Origin: Gnetum montanum
Taxonomy: Eukaryota; Streptophyta; Gnetopsida; Gnetales; Gnetaceae
Length of the DNA: 64,000 nt
Assembly: GCA_015680685.1 (NCBI GenBank)
Contig: MNCI01022125.1
Location: 80,131 to 144,130 of the forward strand
Direction of reading: 5' to 3'
How positions within the stretch are numbered: the stretch's first letter is position 1; every line of letters begins with the position of its first letter. Of this stretch, positions 42,741 through 52,960 are shown piece after piece. The notes below the pieces were generated by a model, which was not told the origin of the DNA, did no database searches, and was given only the letters and a program-made list of their open reading frames with translations. The position numbers and the translations under genes are program-made.

Positions 42741-43712
42741 TATACCCAGGCCATGGATTCTCAAAAAGGGGACAACTTAGACACAACATTGATGGGTTAA
42801 GAAATAAAATCATAGAAACCCTTGGGGTCTACACCCAAGGAAGACTATTGGAGGTGACCATCCATTAGATTCAAAGGTTAATAGATGAAGTGACAAAGGA
42901 GAAAGGAGCATTAAATAAGATAGAATCAGCTAAAGAGTATAACTAAGCTCCATCAATCAACAAATGAGATGTTTAAATGTGCGATAAGCAAGAAGAAGAA
43001 ACCTTGGAACATGTGATTTAGAAGAAAAATCCACAAATTCAGAAATCTATCAATGATATAACAATGAAGGTAGAGAAGATGTGGGACTCGATGGATGAGA
43101 AGTTTACTACAACTCTCAAGATAGTAGAAGAAAGAACCAAACAAGCATTCAATAAAGGTAAAGATAAGAAAAAGAGAAGAGAACATGGATGAGAAGGATA
43201 TAAGAAAAAAGGAAAAGTTACTATAGTTGAGGAGTGTACTAACTCTAGTTCAGAAGATGAGGAAGGATGCAAGGTATGCTAGTATGAACATCCTAGGGAT
43301 GTTGCCCTATTATGGCCCACTTGCAAGAGTCTAGGACATACGAACTTAATCTAAAATTTTTTAAAATAGAAATGCCAAGATAATTACCTTATCCTTAAGG
43401 TAATCTCAAATAACCTTTCCAGCCAACTTACTATCTAGGTGAAACTTATCCTCAACTACAAGAATAATATCAACAACAATGGCAAGCATGGGCAATGCCA
43501 CCACTGAGGCAATAATATCCATATAGGTAATAAAATCCTTATAGATATTATCTCTAATGTCCAATCTCTCTAGGGAATGCTTTAGTTCACACTTCTCATT
43601 ATTATCCACTTGAGTATTACAAACCTACCACTCCAAGGATGGATCCCAATCCCTATGTACATTAGCCAATAGCTGGTTCCTCAAATCAACCTTCTAATTC
43701 TTTATCACTAGT
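42741..43712 (+). pseudogene. Element A gag, second piece (between B2 and C)
   Basis: It starts with TATAC (target duplication of B2) and 'ccaggccatgg', matching C at 45976. It then follows C's order: 'cccttgg...acacccaagg', 'gatgtgggactcgatggatgag' (M-W-D-S-M-D-E in the coiled region), and the Cys motif C-K-V-C-stop-Y-E-H-P near 43269-43300. The 'taccttatccttaaggtaa' stretch corresponds to C at 46600. It ends at CTAGT, the target duplication of C. Stops are frequent. Confidence 0.72.
43708..43712. repeat. Left target-site duplication of C (CTAGT)
   Basis: CTAGT precedes the LTR at 43713; CCAGT follows the 3' LTR at 50713-50717. The one difference is a C/T transition. Confidence 0.78.
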
Positions 43713-44499
43713 TGATGAGCCACAATATCACATGCACGATATCGCATCGGCCCTTGCGATATCATGTACGCAATATCGCAGCCCGCCGTCATGTCTATAA
43801 ATAAGAGGCGACTTTTCCTTGTTCACTCATCTAGAGTTAGCCCTTAGCCAAACTATAGCATTTTTACAATTCCAAAGTTAAAATAATTTCCATGTGCCTA
43901 CAGTAAGAGTCTCAAAGTGAACGGATCTTTATTCAAGCAAATTTTACCTGAGCACATATTTGTGTACGGCAATAAAGATGAACTTTCGGATAAACCTTGT
44001 AGCATATGGACTAAGCTAAATAGGATTTAATTATTGTTAAATGTTTAAATTCTTTCCTAGATAATTAATCTCTCTCAACCCTTTGACTCTCCTAGTTAAG
44101 TGCATTTAGTATGGCCACTTCGAGCACGTGTGTAACACTTGGTATCCCAGTAGCGTTGCATTGGTTCAGGATGTGTGCGGCATGTGGGAATGGATACTGA
44201 TGCTAGGATACTTAGAACTTAGTTAGTGAATAGTAAATGAAAATTAGTTAATTAGTCTCTTCTTCACCCTTTCCTATTAGCATAGGCATTAAAAAGATAA
44301 AAGTTATAAAAATCACATACCTCAAACTTACTTAACCATACAACTGTGACAATACAAGTAAGTTTGGGAGGACAACGATTGATTAACCTTAAGTGTTCCA
44401 TCAGGGAGCGTAAGCACTTAGTCCTTGGAGTTCGACCGAATCACGTGTGAGATGCTCATATTCATATGGTTGAGTATAGGGGTACCTCGACACTCATCA
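43713..44499 (+). repeat. C 5' LTR
   Basis: It starts tgatgagccacaatatc and ends gacactcatca. U3 is short (about 80 bases to the TATA-like tctataaataag near 43793) and contains (g/a)atatc words. R/U5 carries 'ctttattcaagcaaattttacctgagcac'. It is collinear with 49944-50712. Confidence 0.9.
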
Positions 44500-44518
44500 T
44501 TGGCGTCGTTGCTGAGGA
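44500..44518 (+). promoter_or_regulatory. C primer-binding site (tRNA-Asp-like)
   Basis: TGGCGTCGTTGCTGAGGA follows the LTR after one T. It is 15 of 18 identical to the complement of the tRNA-Asp 3' end, with three transitions. It is the best-preserved site of the family in the window. Confidence 0.82.
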
Positions 44519-44617
44519 CTTAGTTGCTTGTGAGCTACGTAGGGCATAGGAGATCATTCATATCGTTGGGATACTAGAACAGACCCTTAGGGTTGATCAA
44601 AAGAAAAAAATAAGATA

Positions 44618-46990
44618 ATGGTAGATAGCACATCGAGTAAGACAAAAATTTCTTCTTCTTCTTCTTCGCACAAAAGCACCTCACCAGCTAGGAACAACAC
44701 TAGAGACAGTCAGCAGCACAACACACATAACCAAAATCTGCCAGTTACTCAATAATTCTGTGTGGTATATATTCATCATGATGAATATGTACCCAAATTT
44801 ACTTTATTCTCCATCAAGATGAACAAATGCATTGGAGAGACTTGGAGGGTAACATAGTGTTGCCTCCAGACCGAGCAGTCCCCAACATGCTCCTTCGTGC
44901 TCTTACACGAAAAGGCATGTCACAGTTATATGCGGAATACATTGCATGCGAGCATCACGTAAGGGACTACCATCCCATAGAAGCACAATGTCAAAGGGAC
45001 TTGCAACAGGAGAGATACTATACCTCATTGAAGGGCAAAGGGCCCCATAATGCTCCACTCATCTTAAGCGAAATTGAGGGTGGTGAACCTATTTCAATAG
45101 GTTCTCCACAAAACGATGTTCCCCCTCCTAACAATGGTGAGGAGGTGGTGTATCAGAACCTTCACTCCATGATTCACAACCTTGGTTCTAATCCCCACGA
45201 ACACCAAGTGTTCAATGAGGGAACACAAACACATGATAAGGGTAGGCATTCTAATCATTATCACGATCGAGGCCGGGACCACCAAAGAGAAGGTAGGAAA
45301 CATCGTCATGGTGATGGTTCTCCTTCTTCTTCACCTTCATCATCACATTCACCCTCTCCCTTAGTATTAGGACTCAGTCATAAGGAACCTAACCATGAGA
45401 ATAAGGGTAAACAAAGTGAGAAAACTCAATGAGAGAGTCGAGAGCAAGGACGAGGGCATTCTAGAGAATCATGGCATAGAAGAAGGGAAAGTAGGGAACC
45501 ACGTAGAAATCATAGATGCTATGAAAGAAATGACCAAGAAGAACCCCTAATTGCAACCCGAAGCATGTTAGACATCATAGAGGCCATTAGAATTCCTACA
45601 AGGCACCAAAAAGATAGCAGGATCAAGAGGTTAGACATGAATAATATCCCATGATTTGAGGGGGGATACAACGCTGATCCTCAGAACCATTTACAAGCAT
45701 TTCACAATGCATGTGCCTTGCAGAACATTGAGAACGAATGGAAAAAGCTAAAGTTATTCCCAAGGACACTAGTAAAAGAAGCAGAAAGCTAGTACTGGTC
45801 CTTAGAACTGGAATCCATTCAAAGGTGGAGTACGATGCTAGAACTGTTTAACGATAAGTATCAAACGTACTCCCGAGTGTCCAACCTACAAAAGAAAATC
45901 CAAGGATGGAAGCAGGGAACTCATGAACCCTTGGATGCTACCATGGGCCGATACTATGCATTGTTACATCATTTCCCAGGCCATGGTTACTCGTAGCAGG
46001 ATTAACTACGCCATCTCGTAGATGGACTTAGGCACAAAACTAGGAGAACCCTTGGAACGTATGCCCAAGGGAGATTATCAGAGCTTAGGTCTCATCAGAT
46101 CTATAGATTTTTGGAGCAAGTAGCTAAGGAAGAAGGAGAGCTACGTAAGAGAGAAAGTGCAGAAGAGTACAAATGCGATCCTTCCCTTCGAAAAAGGGGA
46201 GTGAGATTTTATGAGGAAGAGTCACCACTTGAAGAGATGGTGAATAGGAAAACTTTGCCACTCCAAAAATTAACAGAAGTGTCGGCAAAGGTAGATCAAA
46301 TGTGGGACTCCTTAGATCATAGATTTGAAACCATTTTCAAAATCGTAGAGGAGTCTAAGAAGTGAGGTAGTGACTATGATAAAAAGAAAAAGAGGGATCT
46401 GGACCATGCACGTAACAAAGGTAAGGGTAAAATGGCCATCACCGAAGAGGTTGTGGATTCTGGTACAGACAATGATGGTGGATGTGAGATATGCTAGTAT
46501 GACCATCCTAAGGGATGTTGCCCAATAATCTCACATCTGCAAGAGTCTGGGATGTATGCACTTAACCCACAACTTAACAAACGGCAAGCACCCTAACGGT
46601 TACCTTATCCCTAAGGTCACCCGAGGCAGTTCCACCAACCATTAATGTATTATACAACTGGAACTCTGCCACAACCTATTGAGAAACACCAGTAGTGGAA
46701 ATACCCATAGTCATGGGGGATGCCATTGCTAAGGCAACAATACCCTTACCAGCAACTAGATCCATATGGCTACTACATGCAGCAGCCAATCTCTCCACGT
46801 GACTCTATTGGTCAGGTGACTCCACAACGTCACTACCAAGCTCGGGAGTATTATAGGACTCCTTCTCATAGGGGAGACACACCACTTATATACCATCCTC
46901 CAAATCCATCCGCAACTCTCACACCGATAGCTTCGTTACCACCCGCTCCAGCGATGCAAGGGGAACTCCCCACTCAACTGTAGCAACGTA
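44618..46990 (+). pseudogene. C gag (decayed)
   Basis: A likely original start is ATG 44618, followed by a Ser-rich stretch (ttc-ttc-ttc repeats) and a frameshift before 44827. The piece 44827-45432 is the N-terminal domain, ending in a His/Arg/Ser-rich tract. The same frame continues through a TGA to the gag core at 45580-45990 (R-L-D-M-N-N-I-P, L-K-L-F-P, L-F-N-D-K-Y). The piece 46111-46365 holds a Glu/Lys-rich segment and M-W-D-S-L-D-H-R-F. The Cys/His motif lies at 46483-46536, with TAG in place of its Gln codon. The piece 46720-46983 is Pro/Tyr/Gln-rich. Stops and small shifts inactivate it, but the order is complete. Confidence 0.82.
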
Positions 46991-46999
46991 CTGCTACGA

Positions 47000-48045
47000 G
47001 AGCTGTAAACCTTCAACCCGCTACTAGTTCTGACAATCGCACAAAGAGAAGACCTTTCTTCAAAACCAATAGTCCAAACAAGCTTTCACAACCACAAGCA
47101 GTTGAGCCTCTGAATACTACTCCATCAAATAAGGCTTCAAATCTCCCTTTAAACCAAAAATAGAGCTCAACGCATATGGTTATGTTAACACATACTATCA
47201 TTGACTGGATTAAGGAGGGCCACCTTCCCAGAAAATTCTCTGATCCTAGAAGTCCTTTGATTTATCTCCAAGTCGTTGGGAATGAACCATGTAAAGCTCT
47301 TCTAGACTCAGGTTTTGGAGTCAACTTAATATCAGAAGAGATGTATAAAGCCTGGAACCTGCCTCTACTCAAGAAGAGCAATATTCGCTTAGAGCTGGCT
47401 AACCAATCTGTCACTGTTCCCTTGGGATTGGTGGAGGACATCGTTACCACTGTGTGTGGTTGTTCATACACAGCTGATTTCCTAGTGATGCAAGTAAACA
47501 ATGACAAAGGGAACTTCCCAATAATAATGGGAAGGGAATGACTAAGTACCATAAACACATGTCTAGGAATCCACGATCTTTCCCTAGAAATATCTAAGGA
47601 AAACACTTTTGGAAAGATCGAGAGGAAGAAAGTTCCATGCATCACATACAGTGATACAGGGTGTGATTGTGTACAGGAATGTTCAACATTGCCTGCATGC
47701 AATCGATGTGCTCAAGAAATTAACATACACAAGTGCCTGTATGTAGCAACCACACAACAAGACAACAACCAGTGGTTGACAGCTAATCAAGAGAGCAATT
47801 CACCAACATGCATGGAACTAACTGGGGAACCAACTTACACCCACGTAGAAAGCATAGATGCACTAGAGCAAGAGTGTCACCAACTTCCAACCCTTAACTT
47901 GAAAACATCAATTGGAGGAAGTTGGAAACTTGTAAAAAATTCAATCAAATGCTCCAATAGGAGAATACTAGTCAATGTGCGACCGACTAAACCTTACCAT
48001 GAATCTAGAATGATCAATGCACCTAACACATCGAAGATAGGATGA
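47000..48045 (+). pseudogene. C aspartic protease and linker (decayed)
   Basis: The frame 47176-47541 reads M-L-T-H-T-I-I-D-W-I, then C-K-A-L-L-D-S-G, V-N-L-I-S, W-N-L-P, and I-I-M-G-R at its end. The D-S-G active site is intact here, unlike in B1, though two family positions differ. The frame 47689-48045 continues the linker with no known domain. It ends next to the 3' non-coding block, at the point where B1 continues into RT. Confidence 0.78.
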
Positions 48046-48049
48046 CCTC

Positions 48050-49927
48050 GCTTATTATTTTGGATCTTCCCCTTCCAACTTAGTCATGGAGGACATGGCC
48101 ACCTATGTTGATCATTTTCGCCCCTTAGTTCCTTTTTAAGTTTTTGTTTTACGCATTTTTGTTTTACAACTTTCTTTAACTTTTCTTGTTTTTTTTTTGC
48201 AACATTGTTCATACTTTTTTCGTTTATTTGTATGTTTATTTATCTTGTTTTGTTAAGGTTTGTCACTTAATAAGTTCTCCAAAGATGGTATGAACTATAT
48301 TCCATTGATTGCTAATGTTTGTTTGTTTTTTTAACTTTGAGTTATGATGTTGATGCTAAGGTATGGTTCTTTTGATATAATAGGCAATGAGTCCACATCA
48401 TCCATGCATCCATAAGTTTCTATGGTCTCTCTTGGCTTGGAACTGTAAAGTCCCCTTTCTTAAACAATAAGAACTATCAATGAATCAGTGATTGGGTATT
48501 TCTCAAGCTAATGAAGGACTTAAGGACTGAAAAGGGTGTGACTTCAAGGGAACTTGATGCATTTGTGTTGGCCATTCTCTTGGGTGCTTGGATGTTTTCT
48601 TCTTGAGTTTTCCCTACCATTCTGAAGATTGCTCCATTATCGGGAAGTTGAGCTAATAAAAATAATAAGTCTTTGCATGGTGTGGTTCTCACATAAAAAA
48701 AATAGTGGGAATTCAAAGCCCATCCCTTAGATGGAATAATCATCTGGGCTACAAGCACTGGTTATGGAACTAAATAAACATGTTCCCTCTAACTAATGCC
48801 CTTCTCGCTTCCTACTTTCTCCTTTTTCATTTCATCGAAATGGTGGTGACTCTGTGATGGAAGCATTCATGTTACTTCAGGAGGATGGATTGGCCAAATG
48901 TATTAATGTGAAGTCACTAAATCTGGATTGTTTACGGCTAGATTTGGAATGAGATCTACTAAGTCACATTAACCATTAATACATAAGGGGCTATACATCA
49001 CCTTGTTCTTGAGACTCCATTCCATTCTCTTCTTTCCACCCTTCTTTCTCCATTTTCACCTCATTTCCAGTTGTATCAATAGTCTATATCTTGGTTGATG
49101 CATTGTTTTCTTTTTGGTAAATTCTTATGGTTAAGACTTTAACTCTTGCTTCCAAATGACATTTCTAGGGCCTGCTTTGGGGAGGACCCACTAGCATTCC
49201 TATTTGGTGCATCCGTAAATTTCTTTCCCTTAAACATTTCCCCAATTACCATTTATTTTGTTCATCTCCATCTTTGACATCCATTTTATCGGTATTGTCA
49301 TCGTTTCTTTTTCTTCATCTTTCTTATTCATTATCTTTTTCCATTCTCTTGCTACCGAACGTTCGCTCTCAGTCATGGGGGTCCTAGTCCAATTTTTTCA
49401 ATTTTCTCTTAACCCCTACACCTCGAGTAGTCACCAGTATTATATCTCCAGATCCACATTAGCCATATCACAACTCAGCCAATAGACCTTACACTGAGGC
49501 AAGGTATCAATTGCATTGTGATTCATTAACCCTTGTAAATATAAGATTGTGTTATGTGTGCAAATGGCAATCATACACCAATGGATTGGATCTGGAAGGA
49601 ACACTTGGAATGGACTGGTGCTAAAGTAGTTATGCAAGGAACAAGATTGATGACACACTTATGGATGAACAACGGAAAGTGCAATCTTGGCGTCGACAGC
49701 AACAGACTTCTTCTTTTCTCTCTCTCTTCTCTCTTCTCTCTCAGCTGCCAAATAAGGCTGGATTTCAAATGTGTTTGGTGTTCACTCTTGTTGTCATGAA
49801 CACTAATTTTGTCATGTATTGTAATGATGATCCGTTCACATGTCAGCCCATTCACCATTAGTACCATTCAAGTCAATAATCTCATACCTTCCCAATATTT
49901 TATAAGGAACTCGAGGACAAGTTTTCA
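48050..49927 (+). other. C 3' non-coding block
   Basis: It shares several ordered segments with B1 (7017-9058, opposite strand): 'ttccaacttagtcatggaggacatggccacc' with the poly-T stretch after it, 'aagtcacacccttttca' near 48525-48541 (the reverse strand in both is equally alike), 'gggaggacccact' near 49180, and the 49554-49780 segment. Open frames in both directions in the last segment also recur in B1. No pol domain is present. Confidence 0.65.
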
Positions 49928-49943
49928 TTCATTCATGGGGGTA
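49928..49943 (+). promoter_or_regulatory. C polypurine tract
   Basis: 'attcattcatgggggta' directly precedes the 3' LTR and equals the B1 tract apart from two bases. Confidence 0.8.
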
Positions 49944-50712
49944 TGATGAGTCGTGATATCGCGTCGGCCCCTGCGATATTGCGTACACGATATGGCAGCC
50001 CACCGTCATGTCTATAAATAAGAGGTGACTTTCCCTTATTCACTCATCCAGAGTTAGCCCTTAGCCAAACTATAGCAATTTTACCATTCCAAAGTTAGAA
50101 TAATTTCCATGTGCCCACAGTAAGAGTCTCAAAGTGAACGGATCTTTATTCGAGCAAATTGTACCTGAGCACACATTTGTGTACGGAAATAAAGATGAAC
50201 TTTCTGATAAACCTTACAGCATATGGACTAAGCTAAATAGGATTTAATTATTATTAAATTTTTAAATGCTTTTCTAGATAATTAATCTCTTTCAACCCTT
50301 GACTCTCCTAGTTAAGTGTATTCAGTACGACCGCTTCGAGCACATGTGTAACGCTTGGTATCCCAGTAGCGTTGCACTAGTTCAGGGTGTGTGTGGCATG
50401 TGGGAACGGAAACTAATGCTAGGATACTTAGAACTTAGTTAGAGAATAGTAAATGAAAATTAGTTAATTAGTCTCTTCACCCTTCCCTATTAGCATAGGC
50501 ATTAAAAAGATAACAGTTATAAAAATCACATACCTCAAACTTACTTAACCATACAACCGTGACAATACAAGTAAGTTTGGGAAGACAACGATTGATTAAC
50601 CTTAAGTATTCCACTAGGGTGCGTAAGCACTTAGTCCTTAGAGTTCGACCAGATTGTGTGTGAGACACTTGTATTTGTATGGTTGAGTGTAGGGGTACCT
50701 CGCCACTCATCA
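49944..50712 (+). repeat. C 3' LTR
   Basis: It starts tgatgagtcgtgatatcg and ends tcgccactcatca. It is collinear with 43713-44499, with small deletions. CCAGT follows directly. Confidence 0.9.
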
Positions 50713-50878
50713 CCAGTGCCACCACCAATCATGTAAGGGGAGCTACCATCACAACCACAACAAAAGAATGCAACAAGTATAGTAAACACATAGGAGGAGA
50801 TAATAATGAATGAACCTCAATCCAAGAAATACCTATTCTTCCAAACAAGTCCAAAAAGGATTCAAAGGATGGGGGCTC
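50713..50878 (+). pseudogene. Element A gag, third piece
   Basis: 'atgtaaggggagctaccatcacaacc' matches C at 46953-46980, and 'aagaaatacctattcttcc' matches C's 'aagagaagacctttcttca' near 47044, so A resumes exactly after C. Homology fades near 50860. The last bases 'ggatgggggctc' look like a polypurine tract belonging to the LTR-like sequence that follows. Confidence 0.65.
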
Positions 50879-52290
50879 TGTCACAGCCCAGGAATTTGCA
50901 AGGGTTAGTTATTTAATTTAATGCATATGATTAATCCTTTAATACTATTAGATGTGTTTCAATGAATTAGCTCTAATACTCTTAATTAAATCATCAAATT
51001 ACATTACTCTCATTACTACTATTATTGTGGTTGTTGTTACTAGTTGCTCACTTAAGTGAATGTGAACCACTTGCCAAGATGTTTTGTTAAAGTTTTGTAC
51101 CCTTTATTTGACTATTACTGGAGCTCAGTCATGGACTTTATATTTTATGATTAAATGTTAAAATCTAATTACCATAGGAATTTTTTTTATCAATTATCAT
51201 ATCCTTACAAGTGTTTAACTATGCATGTTTATTTCTTTATGTACATTTATGCTCTATTACACACATTTAGTTATGTATCTTTTTATTTTATATGTTTTTA
51301 TATAATACTCTGTTCATGGAGCAAATGTAGACCCTAACCCTACCCAAACCATATTACTTGTCACCTTTTGTCATTCAACTAGGATTTAGAGTTCATTTTT
51401 AAATATAATTAAATACTACATAAAACAATTTTATTAAGTACCTTAGGATGACGTCCAACCTAGAATTTAACCTTACCATGTCTAGAATGTTCCAAAACAT
51501 AGATTTTGACCCTTAGTTCACTAGAATTAGAGTTACGGTCTTGGAGATATTATATTTTCTAGTTTAATTCAATATCATAAAAGTTTCAACATTTGAAAAA
51601 GGCAACTATGATAGGTAATACTTAGATGAGATTTCAATGTATGATTTAGTAGAGCACTTCATAAGGATCCCGTAGGTTCAAGCAAAATTTGATTTAAAGT
51701 CCTAGTGCACATGCTAGAGACATTTGAATACAAAAACATTAGTAGAAAGAGAAAAATTATAAGTATACTTATGAAAATCATAAAAATAAAAATAAAAATA
51801 CAAACCAAAATTAAACTTAAGTTATAAAAGTCAACCACCACCATGCAAAGCACGTCACACATTATATGCATAATACCCATATATGTATTATATGCATAAT
51901 ACATATGCATAAAATGTATAAGCATAACATGTGTTATGCATTTTGTACTTTCTTGCAACTACACGTTCTCCTCTTACCACCTCATCCACCACCTATTTTG
52001 CATTACTTATTTTTTAGGCTATTTCTTTCAACCATCATTTTGCAAACAAGTGTTTCATCACGTTTCTTCAAAAAGACATTTTTTGATCTTTCTTCTTTAT
52101 TTTGAAGCTAATTTGAACCTAGTTTCTTTCATTTTTCTCCATATAAATAGGTAGTGGTCCTAGATACATCTTATCGTGATTTGAAGAGGGGTTTCGGGTA
52201 CAACAAGTAAAGCAAGGAAAATACCAATTGAGAGCATTAGGTGAGAAGAGAAGTAGAAAGAAATTCTAGAAGCCTTGTTAACACAAGTAA
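50879..52290 (+). mobile_element. LTR-like sequence of another family (start TGTCACAGCCC)
   Basis: It starts TGTCACAGCCC directly after a polypurine-like 'ggatgggggctc', the usual look of a plant chromovirus 3' LTR boundary. A TATA-like 'atataaatagg' lies at 52140-52150. The 3' end is not identified, so the right limit is a guess. No second copy lies in the window to confirm it. Confidence 0.4.
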
Positions 52291-52554
52291 GCAAGTTTAT
52301 TTTATTTTTCTTTCACATGGTTGTTCCATATTGCTACAAATTTTCTATCTCCTCTCTACTTTCTTCTTCTCTGCTATTCTTCTGCAATCTTGATTATTAT
52401 GCTGAGATTCTACCAAATTTTTGTTATTTTAAACTTATTTTTTGTAATTTTGGCCAAGAGGCCAACTCGTCTCGCATGATAAGGGGGAGGGGGGAGTGCA
52501 TTTTTCGCCCTCCACATCACACGTCACGTAAGATACCATGAAATGGGAAAAAAC

Positions 52555-52640
52555 ATGAACCAAAGAGCCACACCTTTTCGTATTTTCGTTGCACAGAATG
52601 TGAACCAAAGAGCCATAGCTTTTCATATTCCTGCTACACA
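52555..52640. repeat. Tandem duplication, about 47-bp period
   Basis: 'tgaaccaaagagccacaccttttcgtatt' and 'tgaaccaaagagccatagcttttcatatt' follow each other from 52555 and 52602. Two copies, about 85% alike. Confidence 0.75.
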
Positions 52641-52756
52641 CATAAAAATGCCAAATGCAACCAAATGTAGAATGGGAATGAGAATTCCATTTCCATTCTG
52701 TCTTCATCTCCATCTACAACTGTTGCTGTAGGCCACCTAGTCCAACCGAACCAACT

Positions 52757-52960
52757 TCAATGACGCCAGCTTCGGAGCTTTGCCAGAGTGCTAGAAAGGC
52801 ACCTACGATGGTGGCCCATGCTTCAGCTGCAATAACAAGCTCATCAACATGCGCTTCTTCAACCAAGGTAGCAATAAGACAGTAGGCCACTCGATCCTTG
52901 TTACATCCTTGCTTAACACCGAGGGCCACAACATGCACACATCATCAACAATCATAATAC
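52757..52960 (+). pseudogene. Subtilisin-like protease (subtilase, S8) fragment
   Basis: One frame reads N-F-N-D-A-S-F-G-A-L-P-E-C, a TAG where Trp is usual, then K-G-T-Y-D-G-G. Next come C-N-N-K-L-I, R-F-F-N-Q-G, and L-N-T-E-G-H-N-M-H-T. Plant subtilases have P-x-x-W-K-G, C-N-x-K-L-I-G-A-R and D-x-x-G-H-G-T-H-T, whose first His is catalytic. Here G-T is replaced by N-M, the Asp-containing part upstream is missing and nothing follows. It is a short, non-functional remnant of a vacuolar or secreted serine protease gene. Confidence 0.65.

Larger units (their letters stand above)
43713..50712 (+). mobile_element. Element C: 7.0-kb Athila-like deletion derivative (gag and protease, no pol)
   Basis: LTRs 43713-44499 (787 bp) and 49944-50712 (769 bp) begin tgatgag and end ctcatca. 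Inside are a tRNA-Asp-like primer site, gag, protease and then, from about 48050, directly the 3' non-coding block shared with B1. RT, RNase H and integrase are absent. The junction lies in the linker after protease. It is inserted in the gag of A. Confidence 0.87.
16933..50878 (+). mobile_element. Element A: old Athila-like element, broken into three pieces by B2 and C
   Basis: Its own sequence is 16933-19293 (LTR, primer site, gag N-terminus and core), 42741-43712 (gag C-terminal part) and 50713 to about 50878 (end of gag). Homology to C is continuous across both breaks: 'gcatagatac | [B2] | ccaggccatgg' matches C at 45955-45990, and the bases after 50713 match C at 46950-47080. Everything after gag, including pol and the 3' LTR, is absent from the window. 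It is the oldest layer of the pile after the LINE. Confidence 0.72.

Noticed and set aside
44641-44670. Microsatellite (ttc)n as an independent repeat
   Set aside because: It encodes the Ser-rich start of C's Gag and is short, so it is described within that gene.
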